Source: an uncultured Saprospiraceae bacterium (lineage in GTDB: Bacteria > Bacteroidota > Bacteroidia > Chitinophagales > Saprospiraceae). Taken from it: a stretch of DNA of 61,407 nt. Of the stretch, positions 27,949 to 36,523 are shown piece after piece; the stretch's first letter is position 1; every line of letters begins with the position of its first letter. The notes below the pieces were generated by a model that saw only the letters and a list, made by a program, of their open reading frames with translations, was not told the origin of the DNA and ran no database searches. The translations under genes were made by a program, and so were the position numbers. Location of the stretch: NCBI GenBank assembly GCA_937997635.1, contig CALLFA010000007.1, positions 1 to 61,407 on the forward strand, in the 5' to 3' direction.

Positions 27949-28016
27949 AACAATCATAACGCGCAAGGTATGATTGATATTTGAAATAGCTAATGAGGAT
28001 AAACCCTGATATTTCT

Positions 28017-28110
28017 AGTGCAAGTGCAAGAGTCAAGTGCAAGTTCAAGTGCAAGAGTCAAGTGCAAATGCAAGAGTCAAGTGCAAGTAACAAGTGCAAG
28101 AGTCAAGTTG
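28017..28110. repeat. Degenerate CAAGTN hexamer repeat, block 2
   Basis: About 94 bp of CAAGTG, CAAGAG and CAAGTT units, such as AAGTGCAAGAGTCAAGTGCA. It lies upstream of the OmpA lipoprotein gene and downstream of the Pmp3-like gene. It is the same repeat family as at 27021-27128 and 29281-29320. Confidence 0.85.
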
Positions 28111-28226
28111 CCATCAATCTGGAGCTCCAATTGTCGAATATTTGTCCAAGACCTTAATTTGCGTTGTCAAATTTCCATTTTTCAAGACATTTAGAGTTAT
28201 CTCTCACTATATCTCAATGAGAAGGT

Positions 28227-28394
28227 TTAGTATGATCTAACTTCCCTTTTATTCAATATAACTAATGCCGCAATAACACCTGGCACCCAGCCACAAAAGG
28301 TAAGAAGAAGCGTGATGATGAATGACCCAAGCCCTTTATCAATAACAGCTAATGGTGGAAAGATAACAGCTAGTATGACTCTAAATATGCTCAT
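28227..28394 (-). CDS. Pmp3/YqaE (UPF0057) family small membrane protein
   Basis: This is a 55-codon gene on the reverse strand from ATG at 28394 to TAA at 28227. The translation begins MSIFRVILAVIFPPLAVIDK and continues with GLGSFIITLLLTFCGWVPGV then IAALVILNKRE. These are the two membrane helices of the Pmp3/YqaE stress-protein family, including the FPPLAV and CGWVPGVIAA signatures. Members are induced by cold, salt or membrane stress and affect membrane potential. The length of about 55 is normal. It stands alone between repeat block 2 and the START gene. Confidence 0.9.
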   Translation of the reverse strand: MSIFRVILAVIFPPLAVIDKGLGSFIITLLLTFCGWVPGVIAALVILNKREVRSY

Positions 28395-28634
28395 TTTTAA
28401 TGGGTTTTATGAGTAAAACAGCCAAGACGTCATCTTGAGTTTCACTGAATCGACGAGTATGACTCACTATTCGACAAAAGGAGTATTGGGTTCCCTGGAG
28501 CTATAGGCTGATACCTCTTATAGGTGTCAGTATCACATAGCTAAAAGCATTGAGTGGGGATGTTCTGATCGTCATTTATAAAATATTTAATACTTGTAGA
28601 CGCATTATTTTACATTAGAATACGTTTTGAAAGT

Positions 28635-29276
28635 ATGTCTCGAAGTCCCATTATATGCCTATTCTTTTGTCTTGCTACGCAATTGTGCGGGCAAAGCGAA
28701 TGGAAACTGGTGAAGGAGAAAGGATCCACTATGGTGTACACCAAAAAATCTGACAATTCAAAGTTGAAAGAAGTAAAGATTACAGCGAGATTTCAATCTA
28801 GTATGAATGAACTCGTTGCAGCCTTAGAAGATGTAGATACACACAAAGATTGGGTGCCTTACACGATAGATTCCTATATGGTTGATAAATTAAATGAAGA
28901 CAAATTTTATTATTACGTCTCCAGCGATTTCCCATTTCCAGCCAAAGACCGTGATGTTGTCATCCTTTATGAAAGAGAGCAGAACCCTGACACTAAGGTT
29001 GTCATTACAACATCTGAAGCTGCTCCTGATTACATTGATGCTTTTAAAGAATTTATACGAGTGCCTGTGTTTAGTTCGACCTACATCCTGACACCTAAAA
29101 CCAATGGGTTCATAGATATCGATTATCAAGTAAAAGTGAGTCCAGGAGGATCTATCCCTGCTTGGATCATCAACCTGGGCATCACAAAGGGACCAATAAA
29201 GACGATGGAGTCATTAGCTACACTTTTGGATTCTGGTAAGTATAGGAATGTTGATGTTGCTGGTATTGTGAATTAA
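28635..29276 (+). CDS. START/SRPBCC-domain exported lipid-binding protein
   Basis: The protein has 213 residues. A signal peptide ends near FCLATQLCGQ. The rest is a START-like fold: EWKLVKEKGSTMVYTKKSDN, then MNELVAALEDVDTHKDWVPY, DFPFPAKDRDVVILYE and a long C-terminal helix (PIKTMESLATLLDSGKY). Such proteins hold a hydrophobic ligand, often a lipid. Here it would act in the periplasm. The C-terminus (DVAGIVN) runs directly into the third CAAGTN block. No partner gene is evident. Confidence 0.8.
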   Translation: MSRSPIICLFFCLATQLCGQSEWKLVKEKGSTMVYTKKSDNSKLKEVKITARFQSSMNELVAALEDVDTHKDWVPYTIDSYMVDKLNEDKFYYYVSSDFPFPAKDRDVVILYEREQNPDTKVVITTSEAAPDYIDAFKEFIRVPVFSSTYILTPKTNGFIDIDYQVKVSPGGSIPAWIINLGITKGPIKTMESLATLLDSGKYRNVDVAGIVN

Positions 29277-29280
29277 GTGT

Positions 29281-29320
29281 GTTCAAGTATCAAGTTCAAG
29301 TTCAAGTTCAAGTTCAAAGT
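29281..29320. repeat. CAAGTT hexamer repeat, block 3
   Basis: About 40 bp of nearly perfect CAAGTT units. It starts 4 bp past the stop of the START gene and ends 15 bp before the convergent amidohydrolase stop. It is the shortest and most regular of the three blocks. Confidence 0.85.
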
Positions 29321-29334
29321 TGCGCGACGCACTA

Positions 29335-31101
29335 CTAAAAGTTAATCTTATTTCCAGATACATATGTCTCTAGACACTTTATATTTTGCAATTCTGAAAC
29401 AGGAATAGACAATGGGTCTTTATCCAACACAATAAAATCTGCGTATTTACCAACAGTTAAACTTCCTAATTTGTCTTCCTTTTTTATTTGCCAAGCAGCA
29501 TCTATTGTCATCGCTTTTAATGCATCCATCAACTCAATGCGTTCTTCTTGAGACATGTCATAGCCCAATCTGGTTTTGCGTTCGACTGCAGTCTGTATCA
29601 AACGAAGCGGTTGACTGGCGAACATTGGCTGGTCTGCATGTAAGCTTAATTTTAATCCACTTTTTAATGTAGAACCAAGCGGCAATAAATCATTGGCTCG
29701 CTCCTCTCCTATGACATATTCTTTTAGTGCGTCACCATAATAATACAAGTGATTAATGTGATAACTAGGCGTCATTCCTAATCTTGACATTCGAGACAAT
29801 TCATCTTTCGGCATCAATAAGCAATGTTCGAGTCGATGTCTTGAATCCGAATAATCTAACTCAGTACTTAATTCATCATATGCATCCAAGACATCAGTAA
29901 TTGCTTTGCCACCTTGCGTATGAATAGCGATCTGCCAACCTTCACTATGATGTTTTTTTATGAATGATTTTAGGTCTTCTTTTTCGATTAAATTATTTCC
30001 TGTGTGGTTTTCGGGAATATCCAATTTTTGTTGATTAAACTCATTGGTCAGATATGGCTCTTCCAAATACATCGAACCAATATAAGGTGAACCATCGTAC
30101 CAGTGCTTGACTCCAATCACATCTACATAATCATTTGATTCGGTTTTAACCGTGGGCATCAAATGAGGTCTGTCGTGTCGCATGTACATAAAATGTCGAG
30201 GGAATGCTTGTCGATCTGGAAACGTACCAGTCAGTTGTAGCATTCTCCCAATCAAACTAATTGACTTATCAGATAAGTAGCGAATCAAATGCATCGGCTT
30301 TTCATCTGTAATGGATAGACCCGTGGTTACGATTGTTGTATTTCCATGTCTGGCATATTCTTTCATCACATTGACAGCGGTGGCACCAAACAACTCTGGA
30401 CTAAAAAATTCCTTTTCCAATAATTCCAGCATTGGTAAAACTGCCTTTTGTTCTACAATCAAACCAGTCAATTGACCATTGGCATCTTTCTCATAGTAGT
30501 TTTCCTTATCAATATCTGGTGTATTGGCATCTATGCCCGCTAATTCAAAGGCAGCTGTATTGGCCCAATAAGAATGCAGACTTTGAGAGGCAATGAATAC
30601 AGGATTGTCAGGAGCCACACGATCAAGGTAATCGATGGTTGGCAATGTAATTTCTGGAATCAAAACAGGATCTATACCTCTGCAGATCATCCACTCCCCT
30701 TTTTCCATCTTGGCTAAATGTTGTTCAAAATAATCCCAAACCTCTTCGTTGGTTCGATGTGTAAATCCACTCAGATCAATCATATTTTCTAAAGACAATG
30801 AGAGAGCGAAATGAGTATGCGGATCAATAAAACCGGGCAATACCGTCTTACCGTTTAAATCATATTTATCAAAATTGCTGTACTGGTCGTCTGACAATAA
30901 TTCCTCAGTGCCGATAGCTAAGATTTTACCGTCTTTAACAACCATTGTTGATGCCGTTGGATTGGCTTCATCCATCGTTATGATTGCCCCATTGATATAT
31001 ATGGTTGGTGGCGCTTTTATATAGTCTTGGGTTAGGATGAAAAACAAACCAACAAGGATAATCAACAACACAAGCAGGACAAGGAATATCTTCTTCACCA
31101 T
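29335..31101 (-). CDS. Membrane-anchored amidohydrolase, YtcJ-like (amidohydrolase 3)
   Basis: From the ATG at 31101 the protein has 588 residues; 15 more upstream codons are open but lie before the hydrophobic anchor (KKIFLVLLVLLIILVGLFFIL). The amidohydrolase fold is clear. INGAIITMDEANPTASTMVV forms the N-terminal beta domain, PGFIDPHTHFALS carries the HxH metal motif, WQIAIHTQGGKA a later His, and LKLSLHADQPMF and GSLTVGKYADFIVLDKDP close the family signature. It probably hydrolyses an amide or ester at the outer face of the inner membrane. The substrate is unknown. It is the last gene of the minus-strand run headed by hemC. Confidence 0.88.
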   Translation of the reverse strand: MVKKIFLVLLVLLIILVGLFFILTQDYIKAPPTIYINGAIITMDEANPTASTMVVKDGKILAIGTEELLSDDQYSNFDKYDLNGKTVLPGFIDPHTHFALSLSLENMIDLSGFTHRTNEEVWDYFEQHLAKMEKGEWMICRGIDPVLIPEITLPTIDYLDRVAPDNPVFIASQSLHSYWANTAAFELAGIDANTPDIDKENYYEKDANGQLTGLIVEQKAVLPMLELLEKEFFSPELFGATAVNVMKEYARHGNTTIVTTGLSITDEKPMHLIRYLSDKSISLIGRMLQLTGTFPDRQAFPRHFMYMRHDRPHLMPTVKTESNDYVDVIGVKHWYDGSPYIGSMYLEEPYLTNEFNQQKLDIPENHTGNNLIEKEDLKSFIKKHHSEGWQIAIHTQGGKAITDVLDAYDELSTELDYSDSRHRLEHCLLMPKDELSRMSRLGMTPSYHINHLYYYGDALKEYVIGEERANDLLPLGSTLKSGLKLSLHADQPMFASQPLRLIQTAVERKTRLGYDMSQEERIELMDALKAMTIDAAWQIKKEDKLGSLTVGKYADFIVLDKDPLSIPVSELQNIKCLETYVSGNKINF

Positions 31102-31173
31102 CAATTCTAAATTTGATTCCAAGATAGCAGTTTTCGGGCGCATCAATTTTGGACGTTGGCACTAGATTTTGAT

Positions 31174-31929
31174 TTATGATTGAGGCTGCCCTAACCGTGG
31201 TTCTTGCCAGTCTTTTTGCAATCGGAGTAACTCTGCATCAATCCAATCCTTTGTTTGATTCATAAGTACCTCTGGATCATCTCCTCGCATTGGTGGTCCG
31301 ATGGATATTTTTGTTTCAGTACGTAATTTTCCAAATTGTATTAGAAAATGAGAAAACAAAGATCTGCCTTGCCAGTGGTCTTTTAATTTTTTGTAATCGA
31401 TAGCAACTGGCACTACTGGAAAATCATTTGACGATGCTGCTTTAAATGCACCCAATTTAAATTGCTTAGTCGTCACAAGGTCACCTGTTGTTCCTTCAGG
31501 GTAGATCAGTACATTGTACCCTTCCTTTACTGTTTCAATCAATTTAAGTACGGTTGCTTTTCGACTACTTTTACTTTCTCGTTTCACATATATAATGCCT
31601 GTCAGACTAGCAGCTTGACTCATCACAGGTATATCTCCAACCTCAGCCTTGGCAATGATAAATGCATCAAATGCTTTTGCTTGAAATAGAGGATCAGAAA
31701 AACTTCGGTGATTACTCATGTAAATTGCAGGCACGTCAGCAGGTGATCCTGTGACATCAATTTTAGCTCCCATAATAGGATTCCCAATAACAACCCAGGC
31801 TCGTCGCAAATTAAACGCAGATTCAGGGGTATGCTTTCTAAACAACAAAGTCACTGAATAACAAAGCATATACACTATCATCGTCAGAGCCATTAGAATT
31901 GCTCGAAGTCCTGCCAAAAATTTACCCAT
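31174..31929 (-). CDS. plsC: 1-acyl-sn-glycerol-3-phosphate acyltransferase (PlsC-like)
   Basis: The protein has 251 residues and an N-terminal membrane helix. MSNHRSFSDPLFQAK is the HxxxxD acyltransferase motif, and IYPEGTTGDLVTTKQFKLGA is the substrate-binding EGT block. It would add the second acyl chain to lysophosphatidic acid in phospholipid synthesis. Its ATG overlaps the recN stop by one base (TAATG), so the two are translationally coupled. Other lysophospholipid or ornithine-lipid acyltransferases share these motifs, so PlsC is the likely but not certain name. Confidence 0.85.
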   Translation of the reverse strand: MGKFLAGLRAILMALTMIVYMLCYSVTLLFRKHTPESAFNLRRAWVVIGNPIMGAKIDVTGSPADVPAIYMSNHRSFSDPLFQAKAFDAFIIAKAEVGDIPVMSQAASLTGIIYVKRESKSSRKATVLKLIETVKEGYNVLIYPEGTTGDLVTTKQFKLGAFKAASSNDFPVVPVAIDYKKLKDHWQGRSLFSHFLIQFGKLRTETKISIGPPMRGDDPEVLMNQTKDWIDAELLRLQKDWQEPRLGQPQS

Positions 31930-33587
31930 TACGATATCTTTAGCAGTTCTTTGGCATTTAATTTTGCATGCTCACTAGGTGGATCTCCACTCAGCATTTT
32001 TGCTATTTCTACTACTCTGTCTGCCACTTCCAGTTCCTTGATGTATGTATTGGTTGTTTTTGCTTTTGATTCTTTGTATACGAGTAAATGTCTGTCTCCT
32101 TTAGCTGCTACCTGTGGTGAGTGAGTAATGACAATCACTTGGTGCGCTGATCCTAACTCCTCTAAAATCAATCCCATGCGATGAGCAACTTCACCAGAAA
32201 TTCCGGTGTCAATTTCATCAAACACCAAACAGGGCAATTCCATTTTATTGGCAACTAAAGCTTTGAGGCTAAGATTTAATCTCGACAACTCTCCTCCCGA
32301 TGCTACTTTTTTTAAGGCTACCGCTGCTTTCCCTTTATTTGCAGAAAATAAGAAAGCCAATCTGTCTTTTCCAAAAGCATTAAGATCGTCATCTTCTTCG
32401 CAAGACACGGTCAATTTCGCATCAGGCATTGCCAATTCAGATAATCGTTTTCCAATTTCTTTTTCAATTTTGGAAGTAACTCCTTTGCGTTTTTTGAATA
32501 AATCTTTAGCCAAAGATGAGGCATTTGCTTTTTCTTCTGCTACCTTTTTACTTAATGAAGCCAAATACTCCTCGACATTGGAGTAGTTATCAAAATGTGT
32601 GCGCAGTTTTTCCTGTACACCAAGAAGCTCAGTTACAGACAGCACTGCATGCTTTTTTTGGAGTCTATAAATATCATCTAGGCGCCCTTTAATTGTTGAT
32701 AGTTTTTCTGGATCCATATTCGCATCTCCGGATATAGACTCCAATTCTTCATTTATATCAGTCAACTCTACACTCGCAGAATGCAACCTATCCGCCAATT
32801 TACCAAAAGATGAATTGTATTTACTCAACTTCATGAGTTGTCTGGTTGCTTGTTCCAAGTCTTGAATGACAGACTGCTGTTCGCCATTTAGTCTACCTGC
32901 TATTTCACTCAGAGCCAACTTAATTTCTTCCGCATTTTCTAATCCTGATAATTCTTCTTCCATCTTTTCCTGTTCACCAGAAACTAATTGGAGTTTATCA
33001 AGTTCTTGCAATTGGAATTGGATGTAATCTATCTCCTTACTTGCCGACAGTGCTTCTTTCTTCTCTTTATCAAATTCTTCTTTAGCCTTCTTATAGCTTG
33101 CATAGGCATTTTGATATTTGTCTAAAAGTTTCTTGCTATTTGCAAGTGTATCAACAATTTTATATTGATTGACATTCGAATAAATATCAAGGGTATCGAA
33201 TTGTTGATGTAAGTCTATGAGTTGTGCACTTATTTCATTGAGTACAGAAAGATTCACTGGCGAATCATTGACAAAGGCTCTCGACTTGCCACTTGGACTT
33301 ATCTCGCGGCGGATAATCAACTCATCATCGTATTCTAGTTCGTGTTTGGTGAACAAATTGTTCAGTCCATAATCTTGAATAGCAATGGCGCCTTCGATGA
33401 TACACTTCTTTTTGACATCAAATAGTGCGTTTAAGTCTGCTCGTTTGCCAAGTACAAGCTGCAATGCTCCAAGAAGAATGGACTTTCCCGCACCAGTTTC
33501 ACCTGTAATGATGTTGAGTCCTTTTGCAAACTGCAAATCAACATGGTCGATAATGACATAATTCTTGATGAGAAGAGATTGGAGCAT
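31929..33587 (-). CDS. recN: DNA repair protein RecN
   Basis: The protein has 552 residues, normal for RecN. The N-terminus MLQSLLIKNYVIIDHVDLQF precedes Walker A (NIITGETGAGKSILLGALQL). A long coiled-coil hinge region follows. The C-terminal ABC half has the signature VASGGELSRLNLSLKALVAN, Walker B LVFDEIDTGISGEVA and the conserved ITHSPQVAAKGD. It is an SMC-like ATPase for double-strand break repair. It lies 34 bp downstream of hemD, with plsC overlapping its stop. Confidence 0.97.
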   Translation of the reverse strand: MLQSLLIKNYVIIDHVDLQFAKGLNIITGETGAGKSILLGALQLVLGKRADLNALFDVKKKCIIEGAIAIQDYGLNNLFTKHELEYDDELIIRREISPSGKSRAFVNDSPVNLSVLNEISAQLIDLHQQFDTLDIYSNVNQYKIVDTLANSKKLLDKYQNAYASYKKAKEEFDKEKKEALSASKEIDYIQFQLQELDKLQLVSGEQEKMEEELSGLENAEEIKLALSEIAGRLNGEQQSVIQDLEQATRQLMKLSKYNSSFGKLADRLHSASVELTDINEELESISGDANMDPEKLSTIKGRLDDIYRLQKKHAVLSVTELLGVQEKLRTHFDNYSNVEEYLASLSKKVAEEKANASSLAKDLFKKRKGVTSKIEKEIGKRLSELAMPDAKLTVSCEEDDDLNAFGKDRLAFLFSANKGKAAVALKKVASGGELSRLNLSLKALVANKMELPCLVFDEIDTGISGEVAHRMGLILEELGSAHQVIVITHSPQVAAKGDRHLLVYKESKAKTTNTYIKELEVADRVVEIAKMLSGDPPSEHAKLNAKELLKIS

Positions 33588-33621
33588 TGCTCAAAGTTAG
33601 TATTTAGCTGAAATTAGTCGT

Positions 33622-34311
33622 TCATTTTTGGTTTAACATTTGGACTAATTTATCCAACATTCCTTGCTCCGTTATCAAATCTGAAGCGACAGATGCCATA
33701 TTGTACTGTTTTTCTAAGTGTGATGACGTCGTTGATCCTAATGTTATGATCATTCCATCAAATCCAGGTACAGCATGCAGAAACGCATCTGCATTTAAGG
33801 GACTGGTCAACATGGCAATATCTGGAGTTGTCAATTGAATAGAATCTGTTCTCATGGTATTTTCATAGGCAATCACGTCAAGACAGTTGAACTCGGATTC
33901 AATGGCTCGTTGCACGGACATCTTTGAATGTTTTGCTCTTACAAAAACGATCGTATCATCTTCATGCAACACTTCTGTCAATTGATTGGGCACATGTTCA
34001 GGTTTGCCATCTCCAATAAAATCTGCCTTCTTACCAAAGCTCTCTTCCCAAACTCTTGCTGTTGAAGGACCAAAGCAAGCAATTTTATAAGACGCTAAAG
34101 ATGGTGCATTAAGCTCTAATTGAGCTAGTAAATGCTTGACACCAGATTTGCTGTAAAAAAATAGCCAGTTCCCTTTAGGCAAATCACTTATTGGAACAGT
34201 CGTAAAATTTAGTAATGATTGAGCTTCTAAAATCAGCTGATTCTCCTTACAATAGATGTTGATGGGAGAGTCATCTTCTAAATACCTGGACACAAATAAA
34301 CGTTTCATCAT
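33622..34311 (-). CDS. hemD: Uroporphyrinogen-III synthase
   Basis: The protein has 229 residues with the low-complexity sequence typical of this poorly conserved family. It starts MMKRLFVSRYLEDDSPINIY. LPKGNWLFFYSKSGVKHLL, ACFGPSTARVWEESFGKKAD and ITLGSTTSSHLEKQY match the two-domain HemD fold. It closes hydroxymethylbilane to uroporphyrinogen III in haem synthesis and so follows HemC, encoded upstream in the same run. The ATG overlaps the stop of the VOC gene (TGATG). Confidence 0.88.
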   Translation of the reverse strand: MMKRLFVSRYLEDDSPINIYCKENQLILEAQSLLNFTTVPISDLPKGNWLFFYSKSGVKHLLAQLELNAPSLASYKIACFGPSTARVWEESFGKKADFIGDGKPEHVPNQLTEVLHEDDTIVFVRAKHSKMSVQRAIESEFNCLDVIAYENTMRTDSIQLTTPDIAMLTSPLNADAFLHAVPGFDGMIITLGSTTSSHLEKQYNMASVASDLITEQGMLDKLVQMLNQK

Positions 34312-34721
34312 CACTGAAACAAACTGTTCTTTTCTGATGGTTCAATCAAATCCCATAGATTGCCATAGAGATCTGCGAAAACCGTGACTTTTCCATATTC
34401 TTCTTCCGTAATTTCTCTGACTATTCGAATGTTGTTTTCTTTTAGATTTTTGTAATCTCGATCAAGATCATCAGTAAATAAAAACAAGAACACTCGTCCG
34501 CCAGTTTGATTGCCAACAGAAGCTAGCTGTTCTTCATTTTTTGCTTTTGCCAATAGAAGCGAACAGCCATTCCCACCTGGAGGTCTTACCACTACCCACC
34601 GCTTTTCTTCAGACAATTTTGTGTCTTCCAGTAAATCAAAGTGTAATTTATTGGTATAGAAATCGATGGCTTCATCGTAGTCTTTGACAACTAGTGCGAG
34701 TTTACTGATGTGTTGGTTCAT
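34311..34721 (-). CDS. VOC (glyoxalase/bleomycin resistance-like) superfamily protein
   Basis: From the ATG at 34721 (MNQHISKLALVVKDYDEAID) it has 136 residues, the normal size. The 26 open codons upstream run through an intergenic hairpin element and are rejected as coding. The two beta-alpha-beta-beta-beta modules are visible: FYTNKLHFDLLEDTKL and TEEEYGKVTVFADLYGNLWD then LIEP. The first metal His and the final Glu appear present. VOC proteins range from lyases to binding proteins; the substrate is unknown. It overlaps hemD by one base. Confidence 0.85.
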   Translation of the reverse strand: MNQHISKLALVVKDYDEAIDFYTNKLHFDLLEDTKLSEEKRWVVVRPPGGNGCSLLLAKAKNEEQLASVGNQTGGRVFLFLFTDDLDRDYKNLKENNIRIVREITEEEYGKVTVFADLYGNLWDLIEPSEKNSLFQ

Positions 34722-34780
34722 TTGTGATTTATTAATTGATGGTTTTGCCGGATGGCAGTATATTAACGCTGACCACCCTA

Positions 34781-34813
34781 CCCGCCTATTGGCGGGCATC
34801 CCTCCTTGGAGGG
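34781..34813. repeat. Double-hairpin palindromic element
   Basis: Two perfect hairpins follow each other: CCCGCC-TATT-GGCGGG (34781-34796) and CCCTCC-TT-GGAGGG (34800-34813). They lie between the exonuclease-like and VOC genes. They look like a dispersed REP-type element, and no T run marks them as a simple terminator. The rest of the 187-bp gap has no gene. Confidence 0.75.
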
Positions 34814-34908
34814 GAATTTTATCCGCAATTTAGCAAAGAGCTTGATTTTCCATCATATAAGCTCGCGATTTCTCTTCACGTTTAGAGGAATGGAGTCAAC
34901 CACGAAAA

Positions 34909-35508
34909 TTATACTTCTTCATCCTCATACAAATCATCGAACGCGCCTACTTTATGTAAAGCAATAAAACATCTTGACGCAGCGATCACATCTGCGCGTG
35001 CATTATTTGCAGGACTATAACCTTGTTTGAAAATGGCAGCGTGTAATTCCATTAATGATGGCCATTTATACCCACCTCCTCGTTTTGGAATTTTAGCATA
35101 AAAAGTACCTTCTTGCATAAGGCAAAGTCTCTCGGCCGCAAAAATCCCATGTTCCATACCCGCTCTTTTGAATTCTGCTGCAAGTATATTTTCGTTGTAA
35201 TCAAGATTATGTGCAAATAAATATTTTACCTCCTTCATAGAATCTGAAAAATGTTGGAGTACCTGTTTTATATCATCTCCTTCACTATTTGCTCTCTCCA
35301 TATCCACATCATGACGCTTGGCTATTTCATCAGAGATCGTAAAACCATCTGGCTTGATGACACAATTGTAATCCTTCTTTGGTTTCAAATCTTCGCCAAG
35401 GACGATCCAAGAAACATGAATCATTCTAGGCCAATTTGAGAGATCGTTTGGAGAAGCTTTAAAACTCTTAGGCTTGCCGTTAGCGGACACATCAAATATC
35501 AGATACAT
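34909..35508 (-). CDS. DEDDh exonuclease-fold protein with substituted active-site residues
   Basis: The protein has 199 residues and the overall pattern of Bacteroidetes 3'-5' exonucleases: NWPRMIHVSWIVLGEDLKP, IKPDGFTISDEIAKRHDVDM, KYLFAHNLDYNENILAAEFK and YKWPSLMELHAAIF. Motif I is FDVSANG where active enzymes have FDTETTG, so Asp6 stays but Glu8 is Ser. Motif II has Asn105 where HNxxFD enzymes have Asp. Motif III is NNARADV where HNALADV is usual, so the His is Asn168 while Asp173 stays. Nuclease activity is therefore doubtful. Its ATG overlaps the hemC stop by one base (TAATG), so it is made with HemC. Confidence 0.8.
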   Translation of the reverse strand: MYLIFDVSANGKPKSFKASPNDLSNWPRMIHVSWIVLGEDLKPKKDYNCVIKPDGFTISDEIAKRHDVDMERANSEGDDIKQVLQHFSDSMKEVKYLFAHNLDYNENILAAEFKRAGMEHGIFAAERLCLMQEGTFYAKIPKRGGGYKWPSLMELHAAIFKQGYSPANNARADVIAASRCFIALHKVGAFDDLYEDEEV

Positions 35509-36410
35509 TAGTTAGAGGTTAATTGATCATAAATTTTTTCGGCCAATCGGTGGTTGGTACTTTGTGACAGTTTTACCTTTTTTAAAGGTGACTGTAAATC
35601 TTGTGAAAAACAAGCAACAGTGTGGTAATATCCATTAGCGTCTTTTCTACAATACACCCCAAGAGGCAAATGGCAACCGCCATCCATTTTTCTCAACACT
35701 TTGCGTTCCACATTAGTGCAGTCAGACGTATCCATGTGATGTATTTTACGAAGGATGTTGATCATATGTGTATCGTCATTTCTGCATTGATATGCTAGTA
35801 CTCCTTGAGCAGGGGCGGGTACAAATTCGGATGGGTCAAAAGCAAAGCTGTACAAATCCGACACATCAAGTTGAAGCCGATCTAATCCCGCTTGTGCAAG
35901 TATGATTCCATCAAAATCACCAGTTCGCAATTTTTCAAGACGAGTCGGCACATTGCCCCTGATGTCTTTAATCACTGCTGTTGGAAATAAGTGGAGCAAA
36001 TTCGCTTTTCTACGCGTAGATGAAGTACCGATGATCGCCGCCTCTTTTATCTGTAATGGCGATTCGCCAATTATGCTGTCTTTCTTCAACAATAAGGTAT
36101 CCCGCGGATTGGCTCGTGCGGACAAAGACGCCAACATGAGACCTTCCGATTGCTGCGTCGGAAGATCCTTCATTGAATGGACAGCAAAATCGATTGATTC
36201 AGCTAATAACGCTTGTTCTATTTCGGATGTAAAAAAGCCTTTACCTTCAATTTTGTCAAATGATAAATCTTGAATCTGATCACCCTTTGTTTTAATGATG
36301 ACAATCTCGACATCATAGCCTAGATCTTTCAATTCTGCAGTGACTGTATTGGCCTGCCATAAAGCGAGCTTACTTCCTCTTGTACCTAAACGGATGGTTG
36401 ACTTTGTCAT
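35508..36410 (-). CDS. hemC: Hydroxymethylbilane synthase (porphobilinogen deaminase)
   Basis: From the ATG at 36410 (MTKSTIRLGTRGSKLALWQA) the protein has 300 residues, the usual length. Family motifs include FAVHSMKDLPTQQ, IIGTSSTRRKANLL, IRGNVPTRLEKLRTG, FVPAPAQGVLAYQCR and MDGGCHLPLGVY, where the Cys binds the dipyrromethane cofactor. It joins four porphobilinogens in haem synthesis. It heads the minus-strand run that also carries hemD, recN and plsC. A four-codon upstream extension begins at TTG and is not preferred. Confidence 0.97.
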   Translation of the reverse strand: MTKSTIRLGTRGSKLALWQANTVTAELKDLGYDVEIVIIKTKGDQIQDLSFDKIEGKGFFTSEIEQALLAESIDFAVHSMKDLPTQQSEGLMLASLSARANPRDTLLLKKDSIIGESPLQIKEAAIIGTSSTRRKANLLHLFPTAVIKDIRGNVPTRLEKLRTGDFDGIILAQAGLDRLQLDVSDLYSFAFDPSEFVPAPAQGVLAYQCRNDDTHMINILRKIHHMDTSDCTNVERKVLRKMDGGCHLPLGVYCRKDANGYYHTVACFSQDLQSPLKKVKLSQSTNHRLAEKIYDQLTSN

Positions 36411-36523
36411 ATAGAGTGGCAAATATACGAGTATGCCCTAAAAAGCTCAATCCATATGCCTAATTACCCAATTCTAAATGTTTATGATGGTATGGTGACA
36501 CAAAAAACCAATATCTTCGATTT

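Noticed and set aside
27021..29320. CAAGTN blocks as CRISPR arrays
   Set aside because: Units are only 6-7 bp with no unique spacers and no cas genes are present.
34722..34799. Upstream extension of the VOC protein
   Set aside because: The extra codons run into the double-hairpin element and lie outside the family's normal start.
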